From a bacterium (lineage in GTDB: Bacteria > Cyanobacteriota > Vampirovibrionia > Gastranaerophilales > Gastranaerophilaceae), in the NCBI GenBank assembly GCA_017396695.1, contig JAFQLC010000005.1, forward strand, positions 1-64,000: a DNA stretch of 64,000 nt, read 5' to 3'. The translations under genes and the position numbers were made by a program. Positions within the stretch are counted from its first letter, which is position 1; every line of letters begins with the position of its first letter. Of the stretch, positions 46,646 through 56,422 are shown one piece after another. The notes beneath the pieces were generated by a model. It was not told the origin of the DNA. It worked only from the letters and a program-made list of their open reading frames with translations, and ran no database searches.

Positions 46646-46651
46646 TAGAAT
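46646..46651 (+). promoter_or_regulatory. -10 box, leaderless start of mnmE
   Basis: TAGAAT at 46646-46651 ends 6 nt before the mnmE ATG; no Shine-Dalgarno is present. Confidence 0.5.
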
Positions 46652-46657
46652 GAAAAC

Positions 46658-47992
46658 ATGAAAAATTTATTCGATACAATTGTAGCTCCTGTAACACCTC
46701 TAACATATAGTGGTGTGGGTATTATAAGAATAAGCGGTGATAAAAGTTTTGAAATTGCTGAAAAAATTTTCTCTAAAAAATTTGAAATAGGGAAAATTAA
46801 CCATGGTTGGATAATTCGCGATGGTAAAAAATTAGATGAAGTTATACTTCTTCCTTTCCAAAATCCAAAAAGTTTTACAGGCGAAGATACAATTGAAATC
46901 CAAACACATGGTTCGCCAATTATCATAAAAGAGATTTTGAACCTTGTGACCTCTCTTGGCGCAAGATATGCAGAACGTGGTGAATTTACGAAACGAGCTT
47001 TTCTAAATCATAAAATAGATTTGACAGAAGCTGAAGCAGTTATGGATTTAATTTGTTCTAAAACTGCAAAAACGGCAGAAAAATCTTTAAATAATCTAGA
47101 GGGTGCACTAAGAGCTGAAATAGAAAAAATAAGAGAAGTCCTAAAAGAGATTTTAGCAAGAATTATAGCTTCTCTTGATTTTCCAGAAGACGTGGCAGAA
47201 GTTGAATACTCTGATATTGAATCTGCACTGAACCTTGCGAAAGAAAAAATTGAAAATATTTTAGCTTCAGCATCATCTCACAATATTTTAAGAGAAGGTA
47301 TTAAAATTGCAATTACAGGGAGACCCAACGTTGGAAAAAGCTCTTTGTTTAATGCACTTTTAGCGCTTGATAGAGCAATTGTAACAGATATCGCTGGAAC
47401 AACTCGAGATAGCATTCAAGAAACAGTTGAGCTTGATGGAATTTGCGCTACTTTAATTGATACTGCAGGCATTCGCCAAGATGAAGGCATTGATAAAGTT
47501 GAAAAAATAGGGATAGAAAATTCAATAAGTATTGCGCAAAATGCAGATATAAACTTGCTTTTATATGAAGGGCATGTTGGTATAACAGAAGCTGATAATG
47601 AAATTTTTGAACTTGTGGATAAAGAAAAACCACTTATTTATGTTTCAACAAAAGCTGATTTAGGAGCAGTAGAAAATGGCGTTGGCGCAATTCAGATAAG
47701 CATAAAAGATATGTCTGGAATTGACAGGCTAAAACAAGAAATTAAAAATAAAATTTCAGCTTTTAATGCACTTGAAACTGAATTTATTACAAACCAAAGA
47801 CAACAAGAGTGCTTGAGAAAATCTCTTGAAAGTATTAATTGTGCACTTGAGGCAGTTAGTGTTCAAGAGCTTCAAGATTTAATTTCAATTGATATTAAAA
47901 CGGCACTTCTTGTGCTTGGCGAAATTACAGGCGAAGTTGTAACAGATGAGCTTTTAAATAATATTTTCGAGAGTTTTTGTATTGGGAAATGA
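46658..47992 (+). CDS. mnmE: tRNA uridine-5-carboxymethylaminomethyl modification GTPase
   Basis: A 444-residue protein: N-terminal folate-binding domain ('TYSGVGIIRISGDKSFEIA', 'TGEDTIEIQTHGS'), helical domain, inserted G domain with 'GRPNVGKSSLFNALL', 'DIAGTTRDS' and 'DTAGIR', and the C-terminal 'FESFCIGK' bearing the catalytic Cys. With MnmG it modifies wobble U34. It is divergent from yidC, a common neighbour. Confidence 0.96.
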   Translation: MKNLFDTIVAPVTPLTYSGVGIIRISGDKSFEIAEKIFSKKFEIGKINHGWIIRDGKKLDEVILLPFQNPKSFTGEDTIEIQTHGSPIIIKEILNLVTSLGARYAERGEFTKRAFLNHKIDLTEAEAVMDLICSKTAKTAEKSLNNLEGALRAEIEKIREVLKEILARIIASLDFPEDVAEVEYSDIESALNLAKEKIENILASASSHNILREGIKIAITGRPNVGKSSLFNALLALDRAIVTDIAGTTRDSIQETVELDGICATLIDTAGIRQDEGIDKVEKIGIENSISIAQNADINLLLYEGHVGITEADNEIFELVDKEKPLIYVSTKADLGAVENGVGAIQISIKDMSGIDRLKQEIKNKISAFNALETEFITNQRQQECLRKSLESINCALEAVSVQELQDLISIDIKTALLVLGEITGEVVTDELLNNIFESFCIGK

Positions 47993-48344
47993 CCCGAGCG
48001 AAGTTAAAATCGTAGTGCGATGCACTAGATTTTAACGAGCGAGCCTTCAAAAGGTGAGAAATGGCGAAAATGATGAATTTTCGACATTTCGACACTAGAT
48101 TACGTATGAGTGAAGCCCCCGAAGGGCAAGGAGCGAAGCTCGAGTTTTAGCTTAAAACATTTAGTATAAAGGCTTTTATCTTTTCACTTGTTCATTTCTT
48201 TCTTTTTGACGCACACAAAAAGAAAGAAACGTAACCAAAGAAAGAAAAATGGCGTCTGCTCAAGCGCCGCAGAGGGCTTAACAAGTTTTAGCTTAAAGAA
48301 ATAATAATTACATATTTTAATTAATTTTAATGTAAAATAATTTT
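47993..48344. repeat. Intergenic repeat block with strong hairpins
   Basis: Contains a near-perfect 15-bp hairpin at 48003-48036 (GTTAAAATC and TAGTGC against GCACTA and GATTTTAAC, 3-nt loop) flanked by 'gagcga' and 'gagcgag'; 'ccgaagggcaaggagcgaag' near 48120, related to the repeats at 2911 and 28994; and a perfect 13-bp inverted repeat TTTCTTTCTTTTT/AAAAAGAAAGAAA at 48195-48229 with a 9-nt loop. No gene is seen. The first hairpin may also terminate mnmE. Confidence 0.75.
48333..48338 (+). promoter_or_regulatory. -10 box, leaderless start of mutS2
   Basis: TAAAAT at 48333-48338 ends 6 nt before the mutS2 ATG; the intervening 'aatttt' holds no ribosome site. Confidence 0.5.
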
Positions 48345-50705
48345 ATGAAACTCGATAAGTATGCCATATCGCTTGAATTTGATAAAGTTATATCTGACCT
48401 ATCCGCTTGTGCTATGACAATTTGTGGTGCTTCTTGGTGCGAAAATATTGAAATTTTGACAACAAAAGATGAAATAGAGAAAAACTTAGCGCTCACAGGT
48501 GAAGCAAGGCAAATTTTAGACGAGATGGGAGAATCTTCGTTTTCCACCATTTCCTATATTTCAGATTTCACAAGTATTTTAAAAACCAAAATTTTAACAG
48601 CAGAAGATATTCTAAATTCAGCTAAAACTTTGCTTGTGGCAGAAAAAACAAGAAAAAAAATTGATGATTTTGAAAAACATCAATTAAGTGAAATTACAAA
48701 GAAAATCTACACAAATAAAGACTTGAGAGAAAAAATATTTCTCACATTTAATGATAATTTAAAAATTTTGCCAACACTTTACCCTGAACTTAAAGCTTTG
48801 CATAATGCACGTGTTGACACTGAAATAAATTTAAAAAATAAAATATCAGAACTATTAAAAAACCAAAATTTTGTGGGTTATCTCCAAGATACAACTCCAA
48901 CAACAAGGGCGGAGAGGGTTGTTTTCCAAGTTCGTGCTAGTTTTAAAACAAAAGTGCCTGGGATAATTCACGATACATCATCATCGGGGCAAACATTTTT
49001 TATTGAACCAAATGAACTTGTGCCAATAAATAATAAACTTAGAGAAATTGAAATTGGCATTATTAAAGAAGAAGAAAAAATTATAAAAGAATTAAGTGAA
49101 GAGCTTCACGCACATAAAGAAGATTTAATTCTTTTGCAAAATGTTTTATCTGAACTTGATTTTATTTTTGCTAAAGCATCTTATTCTATAAAAATTAAAG
49201 GTGTTGAACCTTCGCTTTCTGATAAAAAAATCATCAAAGCACAAGGCGCAAGACATCCGCTTTTAATAAATTATGTTGAAAATATTGTGGAAAATGATTT
49301 TTCAATTGGTGAAGATTTTAATTCACTTATAATAACAGGGGCTAACACGGGCGGGAAAACTGTAATACTTAAAACCATTGGGCTTTTTGTTTTGATGACT
49401 CGTGCGGGGCTTCACCTTCCGGCGCTTGATGCTACAATTTATCCATTTAAAAAAGTGTTTGCAGATATCTCCGAAGAACAATCTCTAGCACAAAGTCTTT
49501 CGACATTTAGTGCGCATATTCAAAACGTTGCAGGAATTATGCAAGCGGTTGATAGCAATTCTTTAGTTTTGTTCGACGAGCTTGGGGCAGGAACTGACCC
49601 AAGCGAGGGTGAGGCATTGGCACAGGCAATTTTAGAGCATTTATCAAAACTTGACTGTACTACAATTCTTACCACTCATTTTGGTGGTTTGAAACTTTTA
49701 GAATATGAAAATAAACATTTTAAAAACGCTTCTGTTGAATTTGATACAAAAACCCTATCGCCCACATATAAACTCTATATTGGTCTTGCAGGAAGCTCTA
49801 ATGGACTAAATATTTCAAAGAATTATAATATTGATGAAAAAATAATTAACAGAGCAAAAAATATTTTATCTAAAACACAAAATTCAAACTATGAAATGTT
49901 TGAGAAAATCCAAAAAACTCATAGTTCATTAAAAGAGCTTGAAGAAACGGCAAAAATTAAAGAAGAAAAAGCGAAAGAAAAGAACATTGAACTTGAGAAA
50001 AAAATAACTGATATTAAGGTGAATAAAAAGAAATCACTTGAGAATTTCAAGAAAAAATATCAAACAGCGCTTGAAGCGGCTCGTGCTGAAATTAAAGAAA
50101 CGCTTGATGAATTGCGTGCAGAAAAATCTGAAAAAATTGCAAGAAGAAGTTATTCTCGCCTTGCAAAATTAGAGGCTGAGGCAAGAGCGCAGTTTGCAGA
50201 TGATGAAGAAAAATTGTCGAATAAATATGAAGAAATTGATTGGGAAACAATTAAAATTGGCTCTCCTGTGCTAGTTAAAGGCGTGGATACTCCTGCAATC
50301 TTACTTTCTATGCCAGATAAAAAAGGTAACGTTGAAATTCAGCTTGGGCTTCTCAAAACCACTCTTAAAACTTCAAAACTTGCTTTCACAAACAAAAAAC
50401 CAGCAAAGAAATTGCAAAAAGTGTCTGTTGATTTTGCAGATAATACAGGGCTTGGTGTTAATCTTTTAAGGCTTGATTTGAGAGGCGAAAGAGTGGAAGA
50501 AGCGCTCACAAATCTTGAATGTCATCTCGATCTTGCAAGTCTAAAAAATGTTGAAAGTGTAACAATTATCCATGGGCACGGGCTTGGTGCACTTAAATCT
50601 GCAGTTCGAGAGTATCTTCAAACTTCCCCTTATGTTTCAAAATTCAGAGCAGGAAACATTGAAACAGAAGGCGGAGACGGTGTCACAATTGCATATTTAA
50701 ACTAA
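48345..50705 (+). CDS. mutS2: MutS2 DNA/ribosome-associated ATPase-endonuclease
   Basis: A 786-residue protein: MutS core and clamp helices, ATPase with 'ITGANTGGKTVILKTIGL', 'VLFDELGAGTDPSEGEALA' and 'ILTTHFGGLKLLEYE', a long coiled coil at about 515-620, a KOW-like segment, and a C-terminal Smr nuclease domain ('LDLRGERVEEAL', 'IIHGHGLGALKSAVREYL'). MutS2 suppresses recombination and also acts on collided ribosomes. Length is normal. It is convergent with fliI with no gap. Confidence 0.96.
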   Translation: MKLDKYAISLEFDKVISDLSACAMTICGASWCENIEILTTKDEIEKNLALTGEARQILDEMGESSFSTISYISDFTSILKTKILTAEDILNSAKTLLVAEKTRKKIDDFEKHQLSEITKKIYTNKDLREKIFLTFNDNLKILPTLYPELKALHNARVDTEINLKNKISELLKNQNFVGYLQDTTPTTRAERVVFQVRASFKTKVPGIIHDTSSSGQTFFIEPNELVPINNKLREIEIGIIKEEEKIIKELSEELHAHKEDLILLQNVLSELDFIFAKASYSIKIKGVEPSLSDKKIIKAQGARHPLLINYVENIVENDFSIGEDFNSLIITGANTGGKTVILKTIGLFVLMTRAGLHLPALDATIYPFKKVFADISEEQSLAQSLSTFSAHIQNVAGIMQAVDSNSLVLFDELGAGTDPSEGEALAQAILEHLSKLDCTTILTTHFGGLKLLEYENKHFKNASVEFDTKTLSPTYKLYIGLAGSSNGLNISKNYNIDEKIINRAKNILSKTQNSNYEMFEKIQKTHSSLKELEETAKIKEEKAKEKNIELEKKITDIKVNKKKSLENFKKKYQTALEAARAEIKETLDELRAEKSEKIARRSYSRLAKLEAEARAQFADDEEKLSNKYEEIDWETIKIGSPVLVKGVDTPAILLSMPDKKGNVEIQLGLLKTTLKTSKLAFTNKKPAKKLQKVSVDFADNTGLGVNLLRLDLRGERVEEALTNLECHLDLASLKNVESVTIIHGHGLGALKSAVREYLQTSPYVSKFRAGNIETEGGDGVTIAYLN

Positions 50706-52037
50706 TTACATCTGCGAAATTTGCATAAGCTCATTGATTGTAACATCATAGCTTGCTTTATCTATAACTTCCTGAATTAAGAAATTATCAATTTTATCTT
50801 TCAATGTAATTGCTTTGTCGCAAAGTGGGTCAGAGCCTTTTGCGTATGCTCCGATGTTGATTAAATCTTCATTTTTCTTATATGTTGCAAGAAGGTTTCT
50901 AATAAACCCTGCCGCCATTTTGTGTTCTTTGGTTGTGATTGAGTTCATAACGCGGGAAATGCTTTCAAGTACATCAATTGCGGGGTAATGGTTTTTGTGT
51001 GCAAGGTCACGAGAAAGCACAATGTGCCCGTCTAATATACTTCTTGCGGTGTCTGAAATTGGTTCATTAAAGTCATCGCCTTCAACAAGAACTGTGTATA
51101 GCCCTGTGATTGTACCTTTTTCGTTAATGCCTGCTCGTTCTAATATTTTTGGCATAAGTGCAAAAACGCTTGGTGTGTAACCTCTTGTTGCTGGTGGTTC
51201 ACCAACAGCAAGCCCAACTTCTCTTTGAGCTAGTGCAATACGAGTAACGCTATCTAACATAAAGAGCACATCTTTTCCTTTGTCTCTGAAAAATTCTGCA
51301 ATAGCACAGGCAACAAAGCCTGCTTTAATTTTAACAAGAGATGGTTGCTCACTTGTGGCGCAAATGACAACTGAACGTTTCATTCCTTCTGGACCAAGTG
51401 TTTTTTCAATAAATTCCCTAACTTCTCTGCCACGTTCTCCAATTAGAGCAATAACATTCACGTCTGCTGTTGTGTTTTTTGCCATCATACCAAGTGTTGT
51501 ACTTTTGCCAACACCTGAGCCTGCAAAAATCCCCATTCTTTGCCCTTTTCCAACTGTTATAAACCCGTCTATCGCTCTGATTCCAAGAGAGAGTGGTTCG
51601 TCAATCGGCTTTCTCATAAGTGGGTTAATAAATTCTGCGTTTGTTGAATATAATTTTTCAGGAACAATATCGCCATAACCGTCAATTGGTTCACCAAGCC
51701 CATCAAGCACCCTTCCAAGCATTGTTTCAGACACTTTTATTTTCATATCAGAACCAGTGTTGACAACAGGTGCGCCCGCCATAATGCCTTCCATAGAGCT
51801 TAGTGGCATAAGTAAAATTCTATTTGCTCTGTAACCAACAACTTCTGCCATAATTTTTTTGGTTTTAGAGTCGTCTTTGTAGATATAGCACAGGTCGCCA
51901 ATGCTTGATTTTGGACCATCCGCTTCAATTATCAGCCCAATAATTTCGACAACTTTGCCATAAGCTTGGATTGTCTCAACGGCTTTTACTTTATTTATTG
52001 CATATTGCAAATCAATTTTTTCAATCTGCTCGCTCAT
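50706..52037 (-). CDS. fliI: Flagellum-specific ATPase FliI
   Basis: A 443-residue F1-beta-like ATPase with Walker A 'GIFAGSGVGKSTTLGMMA', 'VIALIGERGREVREFIE' and 'VLFMLDSVTRIALAQREVG'. FliI energises unloading of export substrates at the flagellar gate. It overlaps fliH by 17 nt. fliJ, usually next, is not present; mutS2 abuts instead. Confidence 0.96.
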   Translation of the reverse strand: MSEQIEKIDLQYAINKVKAVETIQAYGKVVEIIGLIIEADGPKSSIGDLCYIYKDDSKTKKIMAEVVGYRANRILLMPLSSMEGIMAGAPVVNTGSDMKIKVSETMLGRVLDGLGEPIDGYGDIVPEKLYSTNAEFINPLMRKPIDEPLSLGIRAIDGFITVGKGQRMGIFAGSGVGKSTTLGMMAKNTTADVNVIALIGERGREVREFIEKTLGPEGMKRSVVICATSEQPSLVKIKAGFVACAIAEFFRDKGKDVLFMLDSVTRIALAQREVGLAVGEPPATRGYTPSVFALMPKILERAGINEKGTITGLYTVLVEGDDFNEPISDTARSILDGHIVLSRDLAHKNHYPAIDVLESISRVMNSITTKEHKMAAGFIRNLLATYKKNEDLINIGAYAKGSDPLCDKAITLKDKIDNFLIQEVIDKASYDVTINELMQISQM

Positions 52038-52749
52038 TTAAAATCTCGTTTGCAATTTTATCAATTTGTACGCCAATAGAGCAATCGATGTTTCCTGCAA
52101 GGCTTTCGACAATGATTGAATCATCTGCAATCTTGGCATTTTGAATGATTCTTATGTTCATAAAGTTTTTGTCGAAATTTTCAGGCAGTCTTTCTGCTAG
52201 TTTTGGGCTTATCATAACATTTACTTGAGATTTTGTTTCAAGCAATGCAAGTGCTTTATCAATAATTTTCCCCAAGATTTCAGCATCAAGCTCTTTAAAA
52301 CATACTTTTTTTGTTATTTCAAAACACAAATTTAAAATATCATCTTTTGTTGAGTTTAGAATTTTGTTTTTAATTTCAAAATTTGACTTTGCAAATAAAT
52401 CAACTGCATCAATTTTATCTTGAGAGGCTTGTTGAGCGCTTTTCAAGCCTTCTTCGTAGCCTTGTTTGAAACCTTCTTCTCTGCCTTCGTCTGCAACAGT
52501 TTTTTTAAGCGCTTCAATGTCATTTTCAATTTCTGCTTTTCTTTGGTTGAGTTCTTCAACTTCTTTTTTTGCTTGAGCACGAGCATTATCAAGAATTTCT
52601 TGCGCTTGAGCACGAGCACGTTGCAGAATAGGCTCCATTACATCTCTAATTTGAGTTTCTTGGACACTTTCTACTCGGATTTCTTCTTCCTTTTCACCAA
52701 CGGTTACAGAAGAATCCATATTAATGCTGTAATCTCTAATTCTAGTCAA
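52021..52749 (-). CDS. fliH: Flagellar export regulator FliH
   Basis: A 242-residue protein with a Glu/Ala-rich coiled coil (ARAQAQEILDNARAQAKKEV) with small-residue repeats, and a C-terminal V-ATPase E-subunit-like domain ('GNIDCSIGVQIDKIANEI' ending resembles the FliH 'GGCVIETNFGRID' region). FliH dimers hold FliI. It sits between fliG and fliI, overlapping both by 8 and 17 nt. Confidence 0.88.
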   Translation of the reverse strand: MTRIRDYSINMDSSVTVGEKEEEIRVESVQETQIRDVMEPILQRARAQAQEILDNARAQAKKEVEELNQRKAEIENDIEALKKTVADEGREEGFKQGYEEGLKSAQQASQDKIDAVDLFAKSNFEIKNKILNSTKDDILNLCFEITKKVCFKELDAEILGKIIDKALALLETKSQVNVMISPKLAERLPENFDKNFMNIRIIQNAKIADDSIIVESLAGNIDCSIGVQIDKIANEILNERAD

Positions 52750-53785
52750 TTAATTCGTCCTCAGCGCTATCTCTGTAAATAGTAATTTCACCGCTAGATT
52801 CAAGGCTTCTAATTGTAAATACGATTTTTGTTTGCATTTCTTGAACATCTTTAGCACGAGCTGGTCCTAAGTATTCCATTTCTTCAAGCAAGATTGCTTG
52901 AGCACGTTCTGACATATTATTCAAGAATTTATCTTTAATTTCGTCTTTCACACCTTTAAGCGCTAAGCATAAATCTTTAGAATCAACTTCACGAAGAATC
53001 CTTTGAATTGCTTTGTCTTCAAGGTTCACAACATCTTCAAATACAAACATCAAAGCACGCACGTTTTCAGCAACTTCTGGAGTCACTTCTTCTAACATTT
53101 CAATTACGTTTTTCTCTGTTGCACGGTCAGTTCTGTTCAATATGCTTGCAAGAGTAACTGTTCCGCCAACTTTTGAAAAGTCTTGAACAACGACATTTGA
53201 AAATCTTGATTCAACAATTTTTTCAACTTCTGAAATAATTTCTGGGTTAGTTGATTCCATTTGTGCAATTTTTAATGAAACTTTTGCTTGAACGTTTGGT
53301 GGAAGTGAGTTTAAAACTTTTGCTGAAATATCAGGCCTTAAATATGCAAGGATAAGTGCAATAAGTTGTGGGTTTTCGTTTTGGAATGATGTTGCAAGGT
53401 GTACAGGGTCGGCATCGTTGAAGAATTGGAATGGGTTTGTGTTTAAAACCGATACAAGTCTATCCAAAATTTTTGCAGCTTCTTCTCCACCATATGCTTT
53501 TTCAAGCAAAGTTTTCGCATAGTTCATACCGCCTGATGAAACCATATCTGAAGCTTTAAAGATTGTATGAAATTCGTTGACGATAGCTTCAAGCGCTTCT
53601 TGAGGAAGTTTTTGCATTGAGGCAATATCAAGCGTGATTTGCTCTAACACTTCGTCATCGTGGATGTTTTTCATAATTTCAGCAGACGATGCTGGACCAA
53701 GCAAGATAAGCAAAGCCGCAACTTTTTGGCTTGGTTTCATTGAATCTACGTTAATTATCGGTGCTTTTTTCTCTTCTTTCGCCAT
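52742..53785 (-). CDS. fliG: Flagellar motor switch protein FliG
   Basis: A 347-residue protein. N-terminal FliF-binding domain ('QKVAALLILLGPASSAEIMK'), middle armadillo domain ('NENPQLIALILAYLRPD') and C-terminal torque domain with the charged helix around 'DKAIQRILREVDSKDLCLAL'. FliG converts stator motion into rotation. The fliF stop lies 6 nt upstream. Confidence 0.96.
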   Translation of the reverse strand: MAKEEKKAPIINVDSMKPSQKVAALLILLGPASSAEIMKNIHDDEVLEQITLDIASMQKLPQEALEAIVNEFHTIFKASDMVSSGGMNYAKTLLEKAYGGEEAAKILDRLVSVLNTNPFQFFNDADPVHLATSFQNENPQLIALILAYLRPDISAKVLNSLPPNVQAKVSLKIAQMESTNPEIISEVEKIVESRFSNVVVQDFSKVGGTVTLASILNRTDRATEKNVIEMLEEVTPEVAENVRALMFVFEDVVNLEDKAIQRILREVDSKDLCLALKGVKDEIKDKFLNNMSERAQAILLEEMEYLGPARAKDVQEMQTKIVFTIRSLESSGEITIYRDSAEDELID

Positions 53786-53791
53786 TTAAAA

Positions 53792-55378
53792 TTATTCTCT
53801 AATATATGTTGTGAGCAATCTTGCAGCTTCTGCTGGGTCTTGCGCTATTGCATCTGTGATGTCGCTTTTCTTTCTTTCTACGACAACATTGAATACGTTT
53901 TCTTGTGGTTCTTCTAATTCGATTTCTTGAGCGTCTTGAAGTGCTAAGAATGGGTCAATTCCATAATCCTCTTCTTCATCTCTATAACTTCTTGCAACTT
54001 CAGGTCTTTTAAGAACTGTTGCAAATGTGTTGAGTGCCACAAGTCCTAATATTAATAGTATCACAAGAGGTGCTATTTTTGTAAAGATGAGCTCTATGAT
54101 GTTATATGTCATTGAATCTTGTTGTGCTTTTGTATCTTCTTGTTTGTCCACTTCGTTTGTGAATTTCAAGCTAGAGATATTAATCATATCTCCTCTTTCA
54201 AGATCCATACCAGCTGCAGCTGCAACAAGGTTTTCAATTTCTTTCTTTTCAGAATCAGTTAAAATTTTATTTACTGCAACTGCAACAGTCATTCTTCTAA
54301 CGCTTCCAGGTGCGTAAACAACCTGTTTAACTTCTTTTGCAACCGCGTAGCTTACGGCATTTCTTTCTTTGCCATAGCTCATATTTTTATTATCTTGTGT
54401 TGTGCTTTGAGTAACAGTTTGACCAGAAGCATCTGTTGTAGTTGTTGTCGCTACGTTCGCTGGAGCTGCATTTGGGTTGTTGTAAAATTCTTTTTCACCT
54501 TGAGATGTTACAACAATGCCTTGACCATTAGCATTTGCTGGTGTGTAGCTTTCAATTGTTGCACGAGTTGAGTTGAAATCGAGTTCTGCGCTCACTTGAA
54601 CTGAAACATTATGTTTACCCATTATTGTTTCAAGTGTTTCTTTGATTTTCTTTGCGCTATCTTTTTCAAAGTTTGATTTGAAACTTTGCATATCGTTAGA
54701 ATTTTTTGAAACGTCTTCAGATAACACATTGCCATATTGGTCTGTTAAGAATACTTTATCTGAAGTGAGTCTTGGAATAGCGTATGCTACAAGGTTTTTA
54801 ATTGCATTAACTTGGCTTGCTTTAATTCTATACCCTGGCTCTAGAATCAACATAACGCTTGCAGTTGGTGATTCGTCTTCATCGGCAAACACTGAACGTT
54901 CAGGCTCTGCTAATTGCACTCTTGCTTTTGATATACCATTTAATTTTTCAATTGAGCGAGTTAATTCGCCTTGAAAAATTCTTTGTTTTGTAAGTTTATT
55001 TTTGAAATCAGTTGAACCTAATTGAAGGTCGTCTAAAAGTTCAAATCCAGGAGAAGAATCTTGGATTAAATCGTTTTCTGCAACGAACATTCTAAGTTCT
55101 TCTTTTTTATCTGCCGCAACAAGAATTGCTTTTTTATCTTCTGAAATTTTATAAGCATAGCCTGTTTTTTTAAGGCTTTCAGCAATAGCCGCAACATCTG
55201 GTTCAGCTAAATCTGAATATAACACACTCCAATTTGGCTCGCTTGCCTTAACGATAAAAAATATGCTAGCGACAATTGCAACAACGGTCAGTGCTGAAAC
55301 TGTGAATTTTTGGTTCAAATCTAAACCGTTCCACAGTTTTCTTAAATCATCTATTATTGCTTTGAGATTGCCTGTCAT
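53792..55378 (-). CDS. fliF: Flagellar MS-ring protein FliF
   Basis: A 528-residue protein with an N-terminal membrane helix (VSALTVVAIVASIFFIVKA), ring-building motifs ('VLYSDLAEPDVAAIAESL', 'KARVQLAEPERSVFADE'), a Thr/Gln-rich loop near 290-340, a second helix (KIAPLVILLILGLVALNTFA) and a cytoplasmic tail that binds FliG. 'aggaaga' precedes the ATG. Complete. Confidence 0.96.
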   Translation of the reverse strand: MTGNLKAIIDDLRKLWNGLDLNQKFTVSALTVVAIVASIFFIVKASEPNWSVLYSDLAEPDVAAIAESLKKTGYAYKISEDKKAILVAADKKEELRMFVAENDLIQDSSPGFELLDDLQLGSTDFKNKLTKQRIFQGELTRSIEKLNGISKARVQLAEPERSVFADEDESPTASVMLILEPGYRIKASQVNAIKNLVAYAIPRLTSDKVFLTDQYGNVLSEDVSKNSNDMQSFKSNFEKDSAKKIKETLETIMGKHNVSVQVSAELDFNSTRATIESYTPANANGQGIVVTSQGEKEFYNNPNAAPANVATTTTTDASGQTVTQSTTQDNKNMSYGKERNAVSYAVAKEVKQVVYAPGSVRRMTVAVAVNKILTDSEKKEIENLVAAAAGMDLERGDMINISSLKFTNEVDKQEDTKAQQDSMTYNIIELIFTKIAPLVILLILGLVALNTFATVLKRPEVARSYRDEEEDYGIDPFLALQDAQEIELEEPQENVFNVVVERKKSDITDAIAQDPAEAARLLTTYIRE

Positions 55379-55445
55379 ATTGTCTTCCTGCTTTTATAAT
55401 ATCTTTTTTTTGTGATTATAACTAGTTTGTTACGAATACTTAAAA

Positions 55446-55901
55446 TTAGATTCCCATATTTTTAAATTCGTTATACATATTGAGCGCTTGGTTTCTAAGT
55501 TGAATTGCCATTTGCATTGCAATTCCTGATTTTTTAGATGCTATCATAACATCGTGGATGCTGATATCTCCACCTGTTGCAAGGGTTTCGATAGCATGTT
55601 CTGCTTCACGTTGTGTTTCGTTCAATGAATTAATGGCACCTGTTATTGAATTTCCAAAAGTATTCATCATTCTTGCGCTATCTGATAAATTTTCAACTTT
55701 TTGAGCATTTATTGCATCAGCGCCAACATTCATTGCAATTCCTGCGTTAAATGTTGGGTTTTCAATTTGATTATTTATATTATTAAAAATTTCGTTAAAA
55801 TCGCCTTGGCCTTGGATATCAGCGTTAATTCTGTTCATATCCTCTTGGAAGACTCTATTATATTCATTTATTGAATTTAATGCATTAAATCCTAAACTCA
55901 T
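55446..55901 (-). CDS. fliE: Flagellar hook-basal body adaptor FliE, extended N-terminus
   Basis: A 151-residue protein. The last about 60 residues have the FliE pattern 'GGDISIHDVMIASKKSGIAM' and 'QLRNQALNMYNEFKNMGI'. FliE is normally about 100 residues, so about 45 extra Asn-rich residues precede the conserved part. FliE links the MS ring to the rod. It follows flgC in the flgB-flgC-fliE order. Confidence 0.93.
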   Translation of the reverse strand: MSLGFNALNSINEYNRVFQEDMNRINADIQGQGDFNEIFNNINNQIENPTFNAGIAMNVGADAINAQKVENLSDSARMMNTFGNSITGAINSLNETQREAEHAIETLATGGDISIHDVMIASKKSGIAMQMAIQLRNQALNMYNEFKNMGI

Positions 55902-55911
55902 TTTTTATTCC

Positions 55912-56415
55912 TTATATTCCAAGTGCTGCCTGCATCATTGTTTTTGCAGTGTTTGCAATTGTTGCACTTGCTTCATACGCTTTTGAAGCATTTACCATAT
56001 TCACCATTTCTTCAACGATATTCACATTTGGAAGAGTTACCATACCGTTTTCATCGGCATCTGGGTGCGCTGGATCATAAATTGTTCTGTATGGTTCTTT
56101 ACTATCTGTAATTCCTGCAACTTCAACGCCTTGGCAAGTTGTTGAATTGTTGCCAAAAGTGATTCCGCCATTTAAAAATGCGCCATTTGGAGTTGCGCCT
56201 GCAACGAAATTAGCAGTTGGTGTTTGACTTCCGCTATTTTGAAGCCTGTCTTTATAAACTGCTTGGAATGTTACTTCTTTTTTCTTGTAAACTTCTTTTT
56301 CGCCACGAGCATTTCTTGTTGTGTTTGCGTTTGCAATATTGCTTGAAATAGTGTCCATTTGTGTTCTTTGGGCACTCATTGAGCTTGCTGTTATATCAAA
56401 TAAATCAAAACTCAT
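55912..56415 (-). CDS. flgC: Flagellar basal-body rod protein FlgC
   Basis: A 167-residue rod protein with the N-terminal 'SSMSAQRTQMDTISSNIANA' and the C-terminal 'PNVNIVEEMVNMVNASKAYE', both conserved helices of rod and hook proteins. The central part contains a Gly/Asn-rich loop. Flanked by flgB (8 nt) and fliE (10 nt). Confidence 0.96.
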   Translation of the reverse strand: MSFDLFDITASSMSAQRTQMDTISSNIANANTTRNARGEKEVYKKKEVTFQAVYKDRLQNSGSQTPTANFVAGATPNGAFLNGGITFGNNSTTCQGVEVAGITDSKEPYRTIYDPAHPDADENGMVTLPNVNIVEEMVNMVNASKAYEASATIANTAKTMMQAALGI

Positions 56416-56422
56416 ATTTCAC

